Source: Jaapia argillacea MUCL 33604
Lineage: Eukaryota; Basidiomycota; Agaricomycetes; Jaapiales; Jaapiaceae
Reading direction: 5' to 3'
Length of the DNA: 64,000 nt
Assembly: GCA_000697665.1 (NCBI GenBank)
Contig: KL197732.1
Span: 342,445-406,444 of the forward strand
Shown: in pieces, positions 45,057-57,264 of the stretch
Layout of the letters: every line of letters starts with the position of its first letter
How positions within the stretch are numbered: the stretch's first letter is position 1
Notes under the pieces: generated by a model
Database searches by the model: none
What the model was told of the DNA's origin: nothing
What the model saw: only the letters and a program-made list of their open reading frames with translations
Position numbers and translations under genes: made by a program

Positions 45057-46966
45057 ATGGACGACGCAGCACCTCCCTCCACAACGATGCATGCCCCACC
45101 CGACTACTCCAAACCCGACAGAGCTGTACCAGCCTCACGATTACCCTCCCTCAACCAACTCGCTGCTCGGATGCACCCCACTCCAAATAGCGTAGCGAGC
45201 CCCGTCGCTCGTCCCCGTCTCGCCGCATCCCTCCTTCGCACCGGTTCCACAACCAGTTTAGCAAGCACAGCAGATTCCATGGCTGTCAATGTCCCCAGCA
45301 CCCGCTCCACGTCACCAAGCCTCTCCACTTCCCCTCCCAACTCCACCACCCCCGTTCCATCCGACGACGGAGGTGAACCGTTAACGTCTGAGAAACTCAA
45401 GGAACACGATCTGGAGAACGTGAACTCTGCGACGGTGACGAGTTCTCCTGTCGTTGAGAGGAAGGTGAAAGTGGGGTATAAGAATATCCCGAGTTTGGAT
45501 GCGATCACGGCGAGGTTGGCGAAGGCTAGGACGTTGAGTATTGATGGAAGTCCTAAACCTCCTGATGCTGAGACTATCGAGGATCCCAAGACTCCTGGTG
45601 TGAGGATACTGGCGCCTGAACATCCATTGGAGAACAAATGGTTCGTCCACCCCATCTTCTCATATGATTCTACTAATCGAATCGCTACAGGACACTCTAC
45701 CATGATCAAAAGACCGCCATCCCATTCACACCCGCCCCACCCCCAGACGCAGCCTCCGCCCCAGCAATAATCCACGCCAACGCACCCGAATCCACAGATT
45801 ACGAAGCAGGCCTAACCATCGTCGGTGAATTCTCCACAGTCGAAACCTTTTGTCGTTATTTCAACTGGCTCAAACCTCCTTCCAAACTCGAACGCAATTC
45901 CAATTATCATCTTTTCAAGAGTGGGATTAAACCCATGTGGGAGGATCCTGCTAATGCGAATGGGGGAAAGTGGGTGTTGACTATGAAGGGGAACCCGGCG
46001 TTGTTGGATAGGTGTTGGAGTTGGTTGGCTATGGCGCTTGTTGGGGAGGAACTTGAGGATGGTGAGTTTGGTGTTTGTCGCATTTTGGTGGATATATGCT
46101 TATGTTTTCTCTTGGTGGGTGGTAGATGGTGACGGAGAAGGAGGAGGAGACATGATATGCGGAGCCGTCGTCAGCTTAAGGAGCAAAGTCGACAGAATCC
46201 AATTATGGACAAGGGGCAAGGACGACGTGGAGAGGTTAAACGCAATCGCGAAAAAGATGGTCAAGCTTCTCGATATATCAGAAGCAGATGCGATTGGTTT
46301 AGAATTCCAGGTCCGTTTGTTCCACGTTTTCCTCATTCTCTCCCTAATCAAATATTCGATGCCTCGCAATAGTATAATACGGAAGATCGACCCCCGCCGA
46401 ATAAGTTCTTAGCTATTCAGACTCAACCGCAATCGTCTTATCGGGCTTCGTTCCATGGTGGACCACCGAGCGGGAAGGGTTATCCCAGTCCTGCGAGTGG
46501 TACGTGCTGCTTTCCACCCCCCCACCCACCTGTACCCCTCCTATATGCTGACGTCCAACCCCCACCCAGGTCCAGGCGAAGCACCAGCACCAATGAGCGC
46601 ACCACCCGGTGCACCCGGTAGCGCCTTTGGAAGTTTTGGAGTTGGAGGTGGAGGTGTGTTTGGGGGTGGGTGGAGGGGGAAGAAGTAGGGTCTTGTTGCC
46701 TTGACGGCTTATAGGTGAGGGGGGAGGATCAGGCGGATGTCAGGAAGTTGGGAGGGTGAATCGTGTTTGGGACAATACGATAAGATGGGAAGTGAAGTAT
46801 GAAGTTCTTTCGATATGTATGTTTGTTCGTGTATGGTTTCTTGAAACTTTGATATATCTTGTCTCTCGACCTTTGCGATGCGACACATTACTGTATGTCT
46901 CAGTGTCAGTGCGATGGGCGAGTGAGAATGTTCTTGGATCCCGAAGGCTTGCAGCATAGGAAGGCG
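45040..46966 (+). repeat. Segmental duplication, unit 1 (eIF4E locus)
   Basis: The eIF4E gene plus about 280 bp of downstream flank (to the GCAGCATAGGAAGGCGTC block) recurs at about 62020-63915 in the same orientation, with high similarity. Some 15 kb of transposon-rich DNA lies between the units. Confidence 0.85.
45057..46688 (+). CDS. Translation initiation factor eIF4E family protein
   Basis: Exon 1 encodes a Ser/Pro-rich N-terminus (from MDDAAPPSTTMHAPP) and the eIF4E entry EHPLENKW. A short intron joins it in frame to TLYHDQKTAIPFTPAP. The core follows: DYEAGLTIVGEFSTVETFCR, YFNWLKPPSKLERNSNYHL, FKSGIKPMWEDPANANGGKW with the cap-binding Trp-Glu pair (MWED), then ALLDRCWSWLAMALVGEEL. After a second intron comes ICGAVVSLRSKVDRIQLWTR, with the second cap-stacking Trp region and the basic patch (KDDVERLNAIAKKMV). 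Two more introns lead to YNTEDRPPPNKFLAIQTQ and a Gly-rich tail ending GGGWRGKK. The first cap Trp is in the KW/TLYHD junction; Tyr at the next aromatic position resembles the 4E-HP (class II) group. It binds the mRNA 5' cap in the cytoplasm. A decayed duplicate lies at 62041-63640. Confidence 0.92.
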
Positions 46967-49193
46967 TCATCAGGGAAATCCCCCCTCGCCAATTTTCCCA
47001 AATTATCGAAAATTACTGTGCCTTGCCTAGTACTCGGCCACTCTACCATATTTCGTCGATATCTTTCCCGTCCTTCCACTGAATCCGTAGCGGTAAGTTC
47101 TAGCATGTAGTATACCTTCATGCTCATGTATGAGCACTGGCAAATTTATTTATGAGTTGGATGAAAATGTGCTATGAATATATTGGGCAGGAGGGTACGA
47201 AAATGTGCTGTGACTGGGTACTCGGCCATATGTCACAGTGGGAGGTGGGATGGGTATGGATGAGTCGTTTGGGCTCGTAGTGTGTCATTGTGAACCAATA
47301 AAAATAATACAGGAAGCATGGGGGCATTTGGAGATAGCAAGGGCATGAAATGGGGCCGCAAATTTGGTCCCCGGGATGAGAAATGGAGGGTTGTGGCAAA
47401 ATAGGGAAGGCCAGATAACGAGGAGACATGCAAACGGCACCGGAAAGGTATTATTTTGAACATAGAATGTTAAGGAATCGCCTGGGAGAGGTTTTGAGGT
47501 GACAAGGTGGTGAGAGCAATTAATCTTCCTTCGCAAGTGGGGGAGAGGGGGAAAACAGTACTTTCGTCTTGATAGGCCTCTCGACCACCGGCAGAGCACT
47601 GAGAAATTCTACAAACATGTGTGTCAGAGACTCAAAGGTCGATAGACTAACCCACAGCAAAGAGAAAGACACTCCCACACAACCTCAAGTCCCAGCCTCC
47701 GATCTCCATCTGCCCCTTGGAACCCTGCAATCTCCAATCCACCTTAGTTTTTAGCTTTTGTTTCAGGGTGTATTGCGATTTCGATGAAACTAAAAAAGCC
47801 TGCTGAAAGAAGTGATCCAACAGCATAAGCCAGTCATTGAAGTAAGCGAAACGAGATCGTATTTGAGAGTGGGAGAGGGCGAAGGAGGGCAGGGCAGCTT
47901 GCGCACGTGAGAAATCGTACCCGATTCAGATTTGGTCGACTTCGCCAGATGATTTCTCTTTCGATACTGGACCAATTCACTTCAAATTTGCGATACAGGA
48001 TGCTGGGATTGTGTATTTCACGGTACTAGCAAAAAATTCTATGCATAGAGTATAGGAGGACGTGGAGAGACGAATTGCCAAGTACCCTGTCTGGCCGATT
48101 AGGGGGCTTGGGACAGTAATAAGTATTGCAAATTTCTCCAGATTTGCAGATTTTGTCGATTTTCACTAATCACTGTGTGAAAGGTGTTGCTGCTCAAGCT
48201 CCAAGCAGCTGAGAGTAGGTGAGTGTTCAAACTTCAAACCCCTGACCAGTTGGATGGATCACATCCTCAACTAGCTTGGACCAGGTGCAATATGCACCAG
48301 TAGTTTGTACCTATTCGCATCTCTGCCAGCTGTGGTCATCCCAGCCTCAAACAGCTGGCTGGTTCAGGTCGATATAGCACATATATTCCAATAAATAGCA
48401 AATAAATAATTTGATTCATAGACCCCTAACAACTACAACACATTGAGTCTCTACAGGTACATTACTTTGCATAAATATGCCTGTATAAGGGGGAGCATGA
48501 AGGGTTGATCCAAGTGACTGACTTGGGATGCAATCCATCAGCTGGATGTATGCATGTTAGCTGAGGTCAAATTATTTTAGGCATAATGGAGGGCTTACAT
48601 GTTGGCTAGGGCTTTCCTTATAGATCCAGCTGAGTGAGGTGATGTTGACTTCAAATAGATCAGAAAAGGTGAGGAAAGTGGTAATAGTTAACCTTGCTTC
48701 CCTTCCAAGCTGTGTACTCATTGCTGAAGAAGTCTGTGCCAGGGTATCAGGCCATAAAGGATGCCAGGATGTTCTACACTTGTGGAGCATCAGCAAAAAA
48801 TGGGTATGCAAGGTAGTGCACACTTGTCTCCATAGCCAGTATACCCAGGTGGTACCCCCACAAAATATAGCAAACTGTAGCTCTGGATGGAAAATACGTA
48901 GCTTACCATAGCTTGAGGCTTGCCAAATGTAGCTGTCCATACATCCTTGTATTCGAGATGTGAGCCATATACATCCATAGGTTCATACTGGGATAGACCG
49001 ACATAGTCAACGTAGCAGTTAGTAGAGACAGGGGAAGGTACTGAGGTTGTATTGTCACTTCAGTTGTTCTCCATATATGAGTAGTTCATTGCAACGGAAG
49101 GAGAGCATCGGATACATTGTACATTGATGAGGGAGCCATAAGAAAGTAAATAACTGAATGGTATACAAAGAGGTACATAGTTAAGGCTGGCAC
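46967..49193. other. Intergenic, no gene recognised
   Basis: About 2.2 kb downstream of the eIF4E locus. The visible ORFs are short and unsupported on both strands. Sequence from about 48180 onward becomes AT-richer and resembles transposon debris, without a border I could define. Confidence 0.5.
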
Positions 49194-51265
49194 CTACTTG
49201 TCGTCACCCTTGTTGTCGCCCCCATTAGCATCCTCGGCCCCACTGTCATCCTCAGTCACCGACTCCTCGTCCTCGTATTCCCTGATAGTGGCATCAAAGG
49301 CCGAATAAGGTATGGCAACACCGGGGATGGCGCCGAGAGGTTGAGCACTGGAATAGAAACTAACACAAGCATTAGCCACAATTGGAAATCAGACAAAATG
49401 GAGTGACTCACTGACCCTCAGTCGACAACTTGTTTTGCAGCTTGTCGAGTAGACTGTAGTGGATAGTGTGCTGGCCAAAATTTTGTAGCGACTCAACATG
49501 AGCTTCGTAGACCCGTTTGTACTCGGCACCAGTGAAGGCGATGTCGGTCTTGATGCCTGTGCCCCATTTGTCAATTCTGCACTCGATCTGAACACACAAG
49601 GGTAAGCATTCAAACAAGAAAGACAACAAGATTGACAGACAGCAGTGAGTACGAGAGTGATCGCTGGGACAGGCAGTGGCTGGAAGTATGTGGAGAATGT
49701 GGAACCACATATTATTGATCACCTTCTGGATGATGTCATTCTTGTACAACCCCTTCCTCTGTAACTTGTTAGCATGCAGTACCTACTGAAGAGACATCAG
49801 CAACGAGAGAGACAATGATTCATAGAAACCCACTTGATAAACAAAACCAGACTCATCCTTCAATGCAACCACCGTATTGTGATTGTTCTCGGTGATCTTT
49901 CGGTTCTGTCCGCTACTGAAGCCATAGATAGTCTCGACGAGAAGGCAAACCTTAGTCTTGAGCTTGCTGCAAACATGCAAGCCACGGTGGGTAATCTTGA
50001 ATCATGTAGGTGATGTGAGCATGACAATGAGCAGAACTGAAATGAACACATACCATTCCAACTAACGTGATGGTCAATGGTACATCGAGTTCAGTGAGCT
50101 CCTGGGCCTCAGCCCACGATTCCTTAGCCCAATCCAACTCAGTTGCATGGTCAGGGAAGGCAAAGCAGGTCGAAATCTTGGACCGGTAGAAGCCGATTGC
50201 ATAGTGGAGGACCTCTTGAGTATCATCGTCGAAGTCCTTCACTCGAGGTCATCCTTGATGGCCTTCAACACGCTGAGCCTTGTGGACAGCTTCCTCATCG
50301 CTATCGGATGGTTCACTATCTTCTTCGTGCTGACGCTTTGAAACTGGCTGGTCAGAGAGAGAGCCTGGGGTGACTTCACACCGTTCATGTTCCTCATTGC
50401 TGTCATCCGGGTCATGCTGGTGGATGCGAGAGGTTCAATTGTGAGGGTGAGAAGAAGTGGTCGTAAGGGATTTGTTGTGACGATTGCAAAGAATCTCATC
50501 CCTAAAGACGAAGTTATGAGGGACGAGATGAGGGGCGTTGTTGCCAAGACTGGCGACAGCGTTAGAGACAATGCCTTCGCACTGATGCTAGAGCCAGAAT
50601 TTAGGCATAAATCAGGACAAAATAGTCTTTTGTACTTATGTGGGTGTTGGTACTGTTCCCCAACACGAAGCCAGGTTGTTCGGATGTGGGGCGAGGGAGG
50701 GTACGCAATACCACATTTGTAGCAGGGAGTCGGCCAGCTTTCATTAAAGGAGGGACAAGGGTTGTTCTGGCCTTGAGTACTGTCTTCTTCACCTTGGGCA
50801 GGATGATCCTAGACAAAAACTGAAAGGTGTGTCAGAAGGGATGTAGGTATGTAGATAATAAAAATCAATCACCATGTTGTCTTCATCAAAGCCAGCAACG
50901 CTGTCCGTAACATTGTCAAAAGGATTGGCTTAATATGAATAAGATTAGGCTCAATTATCAGCGAAAGGAAAATGCGAAAAAATTACAATTCTCATCGAGT
51001 TTGTCTTCGTCGTCTTCGTCATCCAAGTCCACTTGACGATGGGCGCGAGCAGCTTTGCTCCTTGCGATGTGGTGGTGTTCAGCTTCTTCTTGCTCTTCTA
51101 CTGCGATTGGGGTCAATAGAAATTTCTAAACAATAAAATAAAGTAGTTACATTGCTGCTGCTGCTTCTCAGTTGGACGGCGCTGATGAGTGAGACGCTGT
51201 TGAACTGCGGCCATGGACGGGATCCGGTCATCTTCATCATTGGTGAAATGAGAAAGTGCCACCAT
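49194..51265 (-). CDS. DUF6532-like hypothetical protein, transposon-neighbouring
   Basis: The start is the ATG of MVALSHFTNDEDDRIPSMAA (51265), followed by VQQRLTHQRRPTEKQQQQ. A charged linker leads to the conserved domain: FYRSKISTCFAFPDHATELD, KTKVCLLVETIYGFSS, FVYQ, KGLYKNDIIQKVINNMWF and IECRIDKWGTGIKTDIAFTG with EYKRVYEAHVESLQNF. The end is AIPGVAIPYSAFDATIREYE plus an acidic tail with stop at 49194. I recall this pattern (helical domain, W-x-T-G-x-K-x-D-I-x-F motif) from the basidiomycete DUF6532 family, which is expanded and often lies near transposons. Function unknown. Exons are split by short introns. Whether every junction is intact was not established, particularly near 49600-49750 and 50240-50900. 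Confidence 0.5.
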
Positions 51266-54200
51266 TGAGAATGATACAAGAAGGTATGCAGGAGACTTTG
51301 AAGGGCGGAACAGGTGGGGCGAGGGAGATGGAAAAAAATCAACCAGCGGGCCTAGGTTTTATACTCAAACTGGAGAGCCAAACAACACTGACACATAAAC
51401 AACACGTCGAGATGCTGTGCTGAATTATAGAGTTCATGAATCAACAAAAGAGAAATATATATAAAAGGGATCGAGCTGCACCTTGCACCTGATCGTTGGC
51501 TGTGCACATGACATGAGCCCCACCTGAATCATAAGCAATCCGAATCTAGACTATGTTTCAGGCTGATATGAGATAACAAGTGAATTGGAGGGACATACAT
51601 GAAAAACTCCTCCCCTTGCCTCTTCCCCCTTTGCAAAACAATGGTCGACCGTTGTCCCTACTGCTGAAAGGCATTTGAAAACCCAAAGGCTGTGAAGCTT
51701 CATGTCTTGGATGCTTCAAGCTGTCACCAGAAATGGCAGGATGAGATCGAGAAGCCAATGGTTATTGATGCCGTCAAGGTGCCAGGTTCTTCAGGAGTGG
51801 ACCAAGTTGTCGAGGGGGTTCCTCCTCATCAGGCAGAGGCTGTGGGGCCGGATGGGGATGGAGATGAACTGTATGTGATGGAGGAGAATATAGGACGAGA
51901 TTTTATCCCGCCCACACACGCAATCCCGAACCAATCACTGACGACTGGCATCCAAGGCGGGAATAGAATGCCTTGGGTAGAGGAGGTTGAAAATGAGTAC
52001 TTCCGTGATTTGAGAGGCAATCACTACATCGAGGCTTTCACGAGCAAGCCGATAGCGACACCACTTTGGAAGAGAAAGACTGGGTTTGAGCAACGGCAGG
52101 AAGAGGAGGGGGACAACTTGTGGGCACCGTTTCGAGACAAAGAGGAGTGGGGGCTTGCACAGTGGTTGATGACAAGTGTTGGGCAAGCAAAGATCAATGA
52201 GTTCCTGAAACTCCCTATTGTCAGTGCTCCTAAATTCAGCTCGCAACTCGATACTGACGACATACCATCATGGTGAATTAGAGTCGTAATCGACTGAATC
52301 CATCCTACCACAATATGTACTCTCTCCTCCAGAAGATTGACGAGCTCCCACATGACCCAAACTGGATCTGTGAATTGATAGATGTCTGAGGGAATGTGTT
52401 GGGAGCCGACATGGCACCGATTGTCGAAAATGTGGAATTGTGGAGACGAGACCCTGTCAAATGTATCAAGGAGCTGATGGGAAACCCTGCATTTCGAGAT
52501 GTCATTTCCCTCGTTCCTGAGCGGGTATTTGCTGACAAGGAGGGGAAGAATCAGCGGATTGATGAAATGTGGATGGCTGATTGGTGGTGGGGGATTCAGG
52601 TGAGTCAAGCAACGACTATCAAGAGGAGTAATGTTAATGGCTCTTGCAGGAGATCCTCCCTGAAGGAGCAGTTGTCGCGCCGGTTATCCTTGCCTCAGAC
52701 AAGACAAAACTGTCACAATTTTGGGGTGACAAGGCAGCTTGGCCCATGTACCTATCGATCAGGAACATCTCGAAAGAAACACGTCGTCAGGCTTTGTTGC
52801 GAGCAAACATCCTCGTCGGTTACATACCTGTGACCAAGCTCGATAATTTCACCCCCAGCACTCACTCTCTTGCAGGATATCGCCTCTTCCACCACTGTAT
52901 GGGCCTCATGCTAAAATCTCTTGCGGAGGCTGGGCCTAATGGAGTTGAGATGACTTGTGCAGATGGTTGGGTTTGACGAGTATTTCCCATTCTTGCAGCA
53001 TATATCGCTGACTACCCAGAGCAGTGTCTGGTGGCCTGCTGCAATGAGAACCAGTGCCCGAGATGTGTGTGTCAGCCTGATGAAAAAGGAGAACCTGTTG
53101 TGTCGATGCTGAGAGACGTGGCAGCTACATTACAGGCTCTGTCAGATCACAAAAACGGCATCGAAAATGAGTGCTTCGAATCAGAGGGCTTACGTGCTGT
53201 CCACAAGCCTTTCTGGGCTGATCTCCCTCATTGTGACATCTTTTCCTGCTTCATGCCCGACCTCCTCCATCAACTCCACAAAGGCATCTTCAAGGATCAC
53301 CTCATCCAGTGGTGTCGGTCTGTGATGGGTGACGCTGAAGTTGATGCACGCTTCAAGGCCATGAACATGTACCCCGGTCTTTGACACTTCAAAAAGGGAA
53401 TCTCCCACGTCAAGTACTCTACTGGCACGGAGCACAAGGAGATGGAGAAAGTGCTGCTTGGCATCGTTGCTGGTGCTGTCTCACCTCGTGTACTGGCCGT
53501 TGCTCGGTCTCTCCTTGACTTCATCTACTTTGCCCAATATCGGTCACATACATCTGAGACTCTGGCAGCCCTTGAAGAGGCTCTTGACACCTTCCATGCC
53601 AACAAGGACATGCTCGTCGAACTGGAGATTCAGAAAAACTTCAACTTTCTGAAGATGGCCTTGCTCATTCACTACATCCAAGCAATCAAGTCTCAAGGGA
53701 GTGCCGATGGCTTCAATACAGAGCTTCCTGAATGTCTTCACATCGACTTTGCAAAAGAAGCTTACCGTGTGAGTAACAAGAGGGACTATACAGAGCAGAT
53801 GACGAGATGGCTTCAACGACAAGAGGCTATTGAGACCCGAACTGCATATATTGCTTGGGTACGAGGTTCAAGAAGAGCTGTTGAGGTTGACGAGGATAGT
53901 GACGATGATGATGCTGAGGCTGAAGAACTCCGAGAGGCTGCTGAAAAGATCATGGCTCATACGGAGCCTCCTTGAAACTACTCTGTCGCTCACGTATGCC
54001 CAGCCACCAATGTCACTGTGACTCGCTTTGAAGAGGATTACAGTGCCTCAGACCTCTTACCTGCGCTTTCTGCTTTCCTCTGCGATAACCTCCCTCATTG
54101 CACCCTTCAGCCCAATCAGATGGATCGCTTCAATCTTTACAAGCAGGTCATTCTGTACTTGGCAGTCAACCCCCACGCCAACGAGAACATTTGAATCAAA

Positions 54201-54322
54201 CATGTCCAGACTGTTGTTGCCCAGCCTGCTCATGGTCGTCAAGCCACTGTATGATCTCACTTCGACACTGCCATTGTCATCGAAGATCTGTTGAAATTCA
54301 AGGAGGGTGTCTATTTGGAAGG

Positions 54323-55362
54323 TGAGTCCGTTGTTCGTCGTTGTCGTTGATGTTCTAATCCATTGTCAGACGACCTACTGGTCCACGGTCTGAATGCCCC
54401 ATATTTTCATTGTTTTCCATCATTTTGCCTTCCCCTCCCTCCAATCTTGTAATCGTCAATTCCTCTACTTTGGGTCGATCCTATATTTCACCATTATGCC
54501 AAGTCGTCATGCAATCAATGTCATTGCAATCATTGTTTCTGTTCCATTTATCTCACTTTTTCTCTTGTGGATGATCAAACATTGCTACATCCCTCCATTC
54601 TGCCTACAAGTCACTCAAATGATTTGTCAGAAGAGTTCAGTAAGCGGCTGACTCAGCCTGACTGTGATTGGACAGAAAAGAGATGCGTGAGAAGCAGATT
54701 ACTCAGCCTGGATGATTGGTTGAAATCTGGAGGTGCAAGAAGTGGATTATTCAGCCTGGACTGTGATTGGTTGGAATCTAGAAGCGTGAGAACTGCCTTA
54801 CTCAGCAGCCATTCTGATAGGATGGTTAAGTGAAGCGTGAGAATAGGATGAGTAATCGAGACTCTGATTGACTAGGAACAGGTGCTTTGTCAGGATTATT
54901 ATGCTTACGTACAGTATATTAGTCAGCATTTTGTAGCCTATATAAGGCAGGCTGAGTAGAGAGAAGAAATACAAGAATTCCCACCCCAAAGTATTCCTCT
55001 CTAAGGGATTCTCTTCACTTGAAAGTCTGTTTTGTGCCAGAAAAACCTGAGCTTGTAAGCCTGCATATTGTTGCAGCCATTGAGGTCCATCTGTCAGCAT
55101 CAGGTTCTGTGAAGTATCAGATTTCTTTGACAGAAATCTGGAAAGTAGGATTTTACTGCTTTATAGTCTTCATCATCCTCCCTTTGTAAGTTGTCGTCCC
55201 TCCTATTTGTCTAAAATATTTGAGAGCTCTTTGATGGAAGATCAGAGAATCGTCCTATCCCTCAAACAATAGATATTTCACCATTTGAAACACATACTGC
55301 GAAACTCTAAGGAGATTCATTCACCCTAAGAACAATCTTCTGAATCGTCACCATTCATCCAG
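54323..55362 (+). mobile_element. Oversized intron of the Plavaka-like gene holding LTR-like sequence
   Basis: The stretch begins with a donor (GTGAGTCC) and ends with an acceptor (CATCCAG), and the protein reads through in frame when it is left out. At about 1.04 kb it is far longer than other introns here. Inside are a tandem repeat (54651-54850), a TATATAAGG box near 54939 and a leader-like region, resembling the promoter part of an LTR. Borders and target duplication were not found, so the LTR identity is tentative. Confidence 0.4.
54651..54850 (+). repeat. Degenerate tandem repeat, about 50-bp unit, four copies
   Basis: Each unit begins A(C/T)TCAGCCTGGA or a close variant, followed by TGATTGG and a block ending GCGTGAGAA. 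Copies start near 54651, 54702, 54749 and 54800. It lies about 100 bp upstream of a TATA box, the position of U3 repeats in LTRs. Confidence 0.6.
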
Positions 55363-55984
55363 GTTTATGGGTTGCTCAAATTCGTGCAATCTTTCAACTC
55401 CCCCCTCAGTTTGGCACCTTCCCCACCCACTTGCCTATATTGAGTGGTTCACACCCTTCAACAAACCTGATGTTGGAACTGGTATGATGGTCCTTTCACG
55501 TTCTACCCATAACCACCGTCAGAATGCTGCTGTCATCAGCATGGAACGAATCATTCAAAGCTGTCATCTCATGGGTAAGTTGGGATGGAAGATTGACCCC
55601 CGTGTCACATCAAGCAACACCTTAGAGATAGCTTCCCAATTTCACTTCAATCCATATATTAGTGTCGATATGTTTTCCATAATATAAACTTGATGCAAGT
55701 CGTAGCTCAAATGGGAGACGGCCTGACTTGGCATAGGTGCCTCACCACCAATTTCAGCAAACAGGCTTGACAATGTTGGCCGTGTTGCAATGAGCAACAG
55801 CATATCACTCTATGCTGCCGAAATGGGAATGTAAATTGCTCTATGAAGGAGCTCTCTAGAGCTACCTTGTCTATGTGACACTCCTGGAATGACAGCGGGA
55901 GCTGTGGTGTTGATGTTGACTGCTCTGTACCATCTCGCAACCCCTATGGCTGCCTGGTCAAAACCTTTTTCCTGATGAGGGGGA

Positions 55985-56886
55985 TTGTATTGGTTGACAC
56001 AGGATACAATGTAGCCTTGTTGAGGACATCATTGCACCATATGTTTCAAAGAAAGAAAAGGAGCTCAACCTGCCTGAACATCAGAAGTCAATCTGGTGGA
56101 TAGATGCTTGGTCAGTCCACTGATCCACCAGATTCTAAGAATACATGTGGAAGAACCACCCCAATATCATTCTTATGTATGTACCAGCAGGATGCGTGGG
56201 GATCTTGTTGAAATAGGCTCTTGAGAGTGTGACACAGTAAAAGCAAAGGTATATATTGTTTGACCCAGTGAGTTCATGGGCAAACAGATGGGGGTTAGAT
56301 ACACAGAGAGGTCCTATATAGACAGGAATCTACGGAAACTGATGCAGAAGGGAAAGGGAGACAGAAAGGAAACAGAAGTGTAAGATAAGATTAGATAAGA
56401 ATAAAAGTGCAAATATATTGTGAATTCCAACAGATCTTCCAGCCCTGCAATGTTGGGATGCAGCAGATTATCAAACATTCCTTGAAGTACTCATATCATG
56501 AGGACATCATTCAGGAGATCCTCAAACAAATTGACTGCAAGGAGGAGTCGATAACTGTGGCCAAGGGTGTTGCTCTCTTGCAAGAACACACAGTTTTGTG
56601 GATATGAAAGGCATATCAAACTCTAAACAAGGAAGTGCTCATGAAAAAGGTAAGCCTTGCACGAAATAAGAGTCTTATGCACCTTCATCTGATCTCATTC
56701 TCAGGCATAATTGGCAAATACAACCTCTCTTATGAGAGTTTGGAAAGCATTGAAGCATGCGAGCATCTCTGGAACCTCAAGACCAGTGATCCAAACTTTT
56801 GGGCAGAGCTTACACAGGTCCAGGAAACTGACAAATTTGAGGGACCACTTGGAAATGAGGAGATTTCAGAGGATGATGCTGGCTGA
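55985..56886 (+). pseudogene. DDE transposase C-terminal relic (CENP-B/jerky-like superfamily)
   Basis: The conserved catalytic tail is readable: QKSIWWIDAWSVH, YMWKNHPNIILMYVPAGCVG, IFQPCNVGMQQIIKHSLKYS, YHEDIIQEILKQID, SITVAKGVALLQEHTVLW, YNLSYESLESIEACEHLW and LKTSDPNFWAELTQ. Two early stops (TGA 56121, TAA 56136) fall where basic residues would be expected, and a 227-bp solo LTR splits the VGI/FQPC block. I recall the order WxIDxWSVHxSxEF...GIFQPCDVG from repeated basidiomycete transposases with a DDE_1-type core. The N-terminal half was not found upstream, where the Plavaka-like relic ends (55690). Confidence 0.7.
56206..56432 (+). mobile_element. Solo LTR (227 bp) with 5-bp target duplication
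   Basis: It starts TGTTGAAATAGG and ends AATTCCAACA (TG...CA ends, short inverted TGTTG/CAACA). GATCT flanks both sides (56201-56205 and 56433-56437), a 5-bp duplication normal for LTR retrotransposons. It sits in the coding sequence of the DDE relic. No internal retrotransposon region is present, as expected after LTR-LTR recombination. The exact duplication and clean ends suggest it is younger than its host relic. Confidence 0.8.
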
Positions 56887-57264
56887 GAGAATTTGACAGC
56901 AACCTGCCCACCAAAGCCGTAATTGCTCATGTTATGAACTCAGAGCTTCTTCTGGGGGTTGAATTGAGGTCCGACAGTGATCTCAAAGCAAATCTGGATG
57001 AAGAAGTTGCTCAGGGTGGTAGGGGAAAGTGCAAGTGGATCACAAATGTTAAGAATCACACCGCGCTACACCTATTTTCATTTTTGTTATTTGACACTCT
57101 TCACAGATATCTGATCCTTCCGTTTATGAGATCCTCAAGTACTACAGTCATATCCCTCCTGAACACAAGGGACAGTTCATACCCCTTCAACTACCTACAA
57201 TATATCCTCACTCCTGCACAACCGATATCTAGTGCATCATCATCCACTTGTGCTCGACCTCCAT

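Larger units (their letters stand above)
51600..55690 (+). pseudogene. Plavaka-like transposase gene, inactivated by several TGA codons
   Basis: A zinc-finger start (CPYC...AFENPKAVKLHVLDAS-CH, near 51655) is followed by EEVENEYFRDLRGNHYIEAF and the Plavaka order of blocks: [112 protein letters not shown] and TGTEHKEMEKVLLGIVAGAV. An intron donor at 54323 and acceptor near 55362 bracket about 1 kb of foreign sequence. After it come HPLAYIEWFTPFNKPDVGTG and MERIIQSCHLMGKL, the usual C-terminus. From 52644 to about 54320 the frame is continuous apart from TGA at 52974, 53382, 53973, 54192 and 54252; further TGAs are at 51665 and 52387. The element is dead as read. Terminal inverted repeats were not located. 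Confidence 0.8.

Noticed and set aside
45104-45775. 223-codon minus frame over the first eIF4E exon
   Set aside because: Antisense to a Ser/Pro-rich exon with an intact + strand gene model; the partial duplicate at 62 kb decays in step with the + strand gene.
51655-56138. Calling the TGA pattern classical RIP
   Set aside because: RIP proper is an ascomycete process with CpA preference; the changes here fit CpG, so methylation-linked deamination is the simpler reading.
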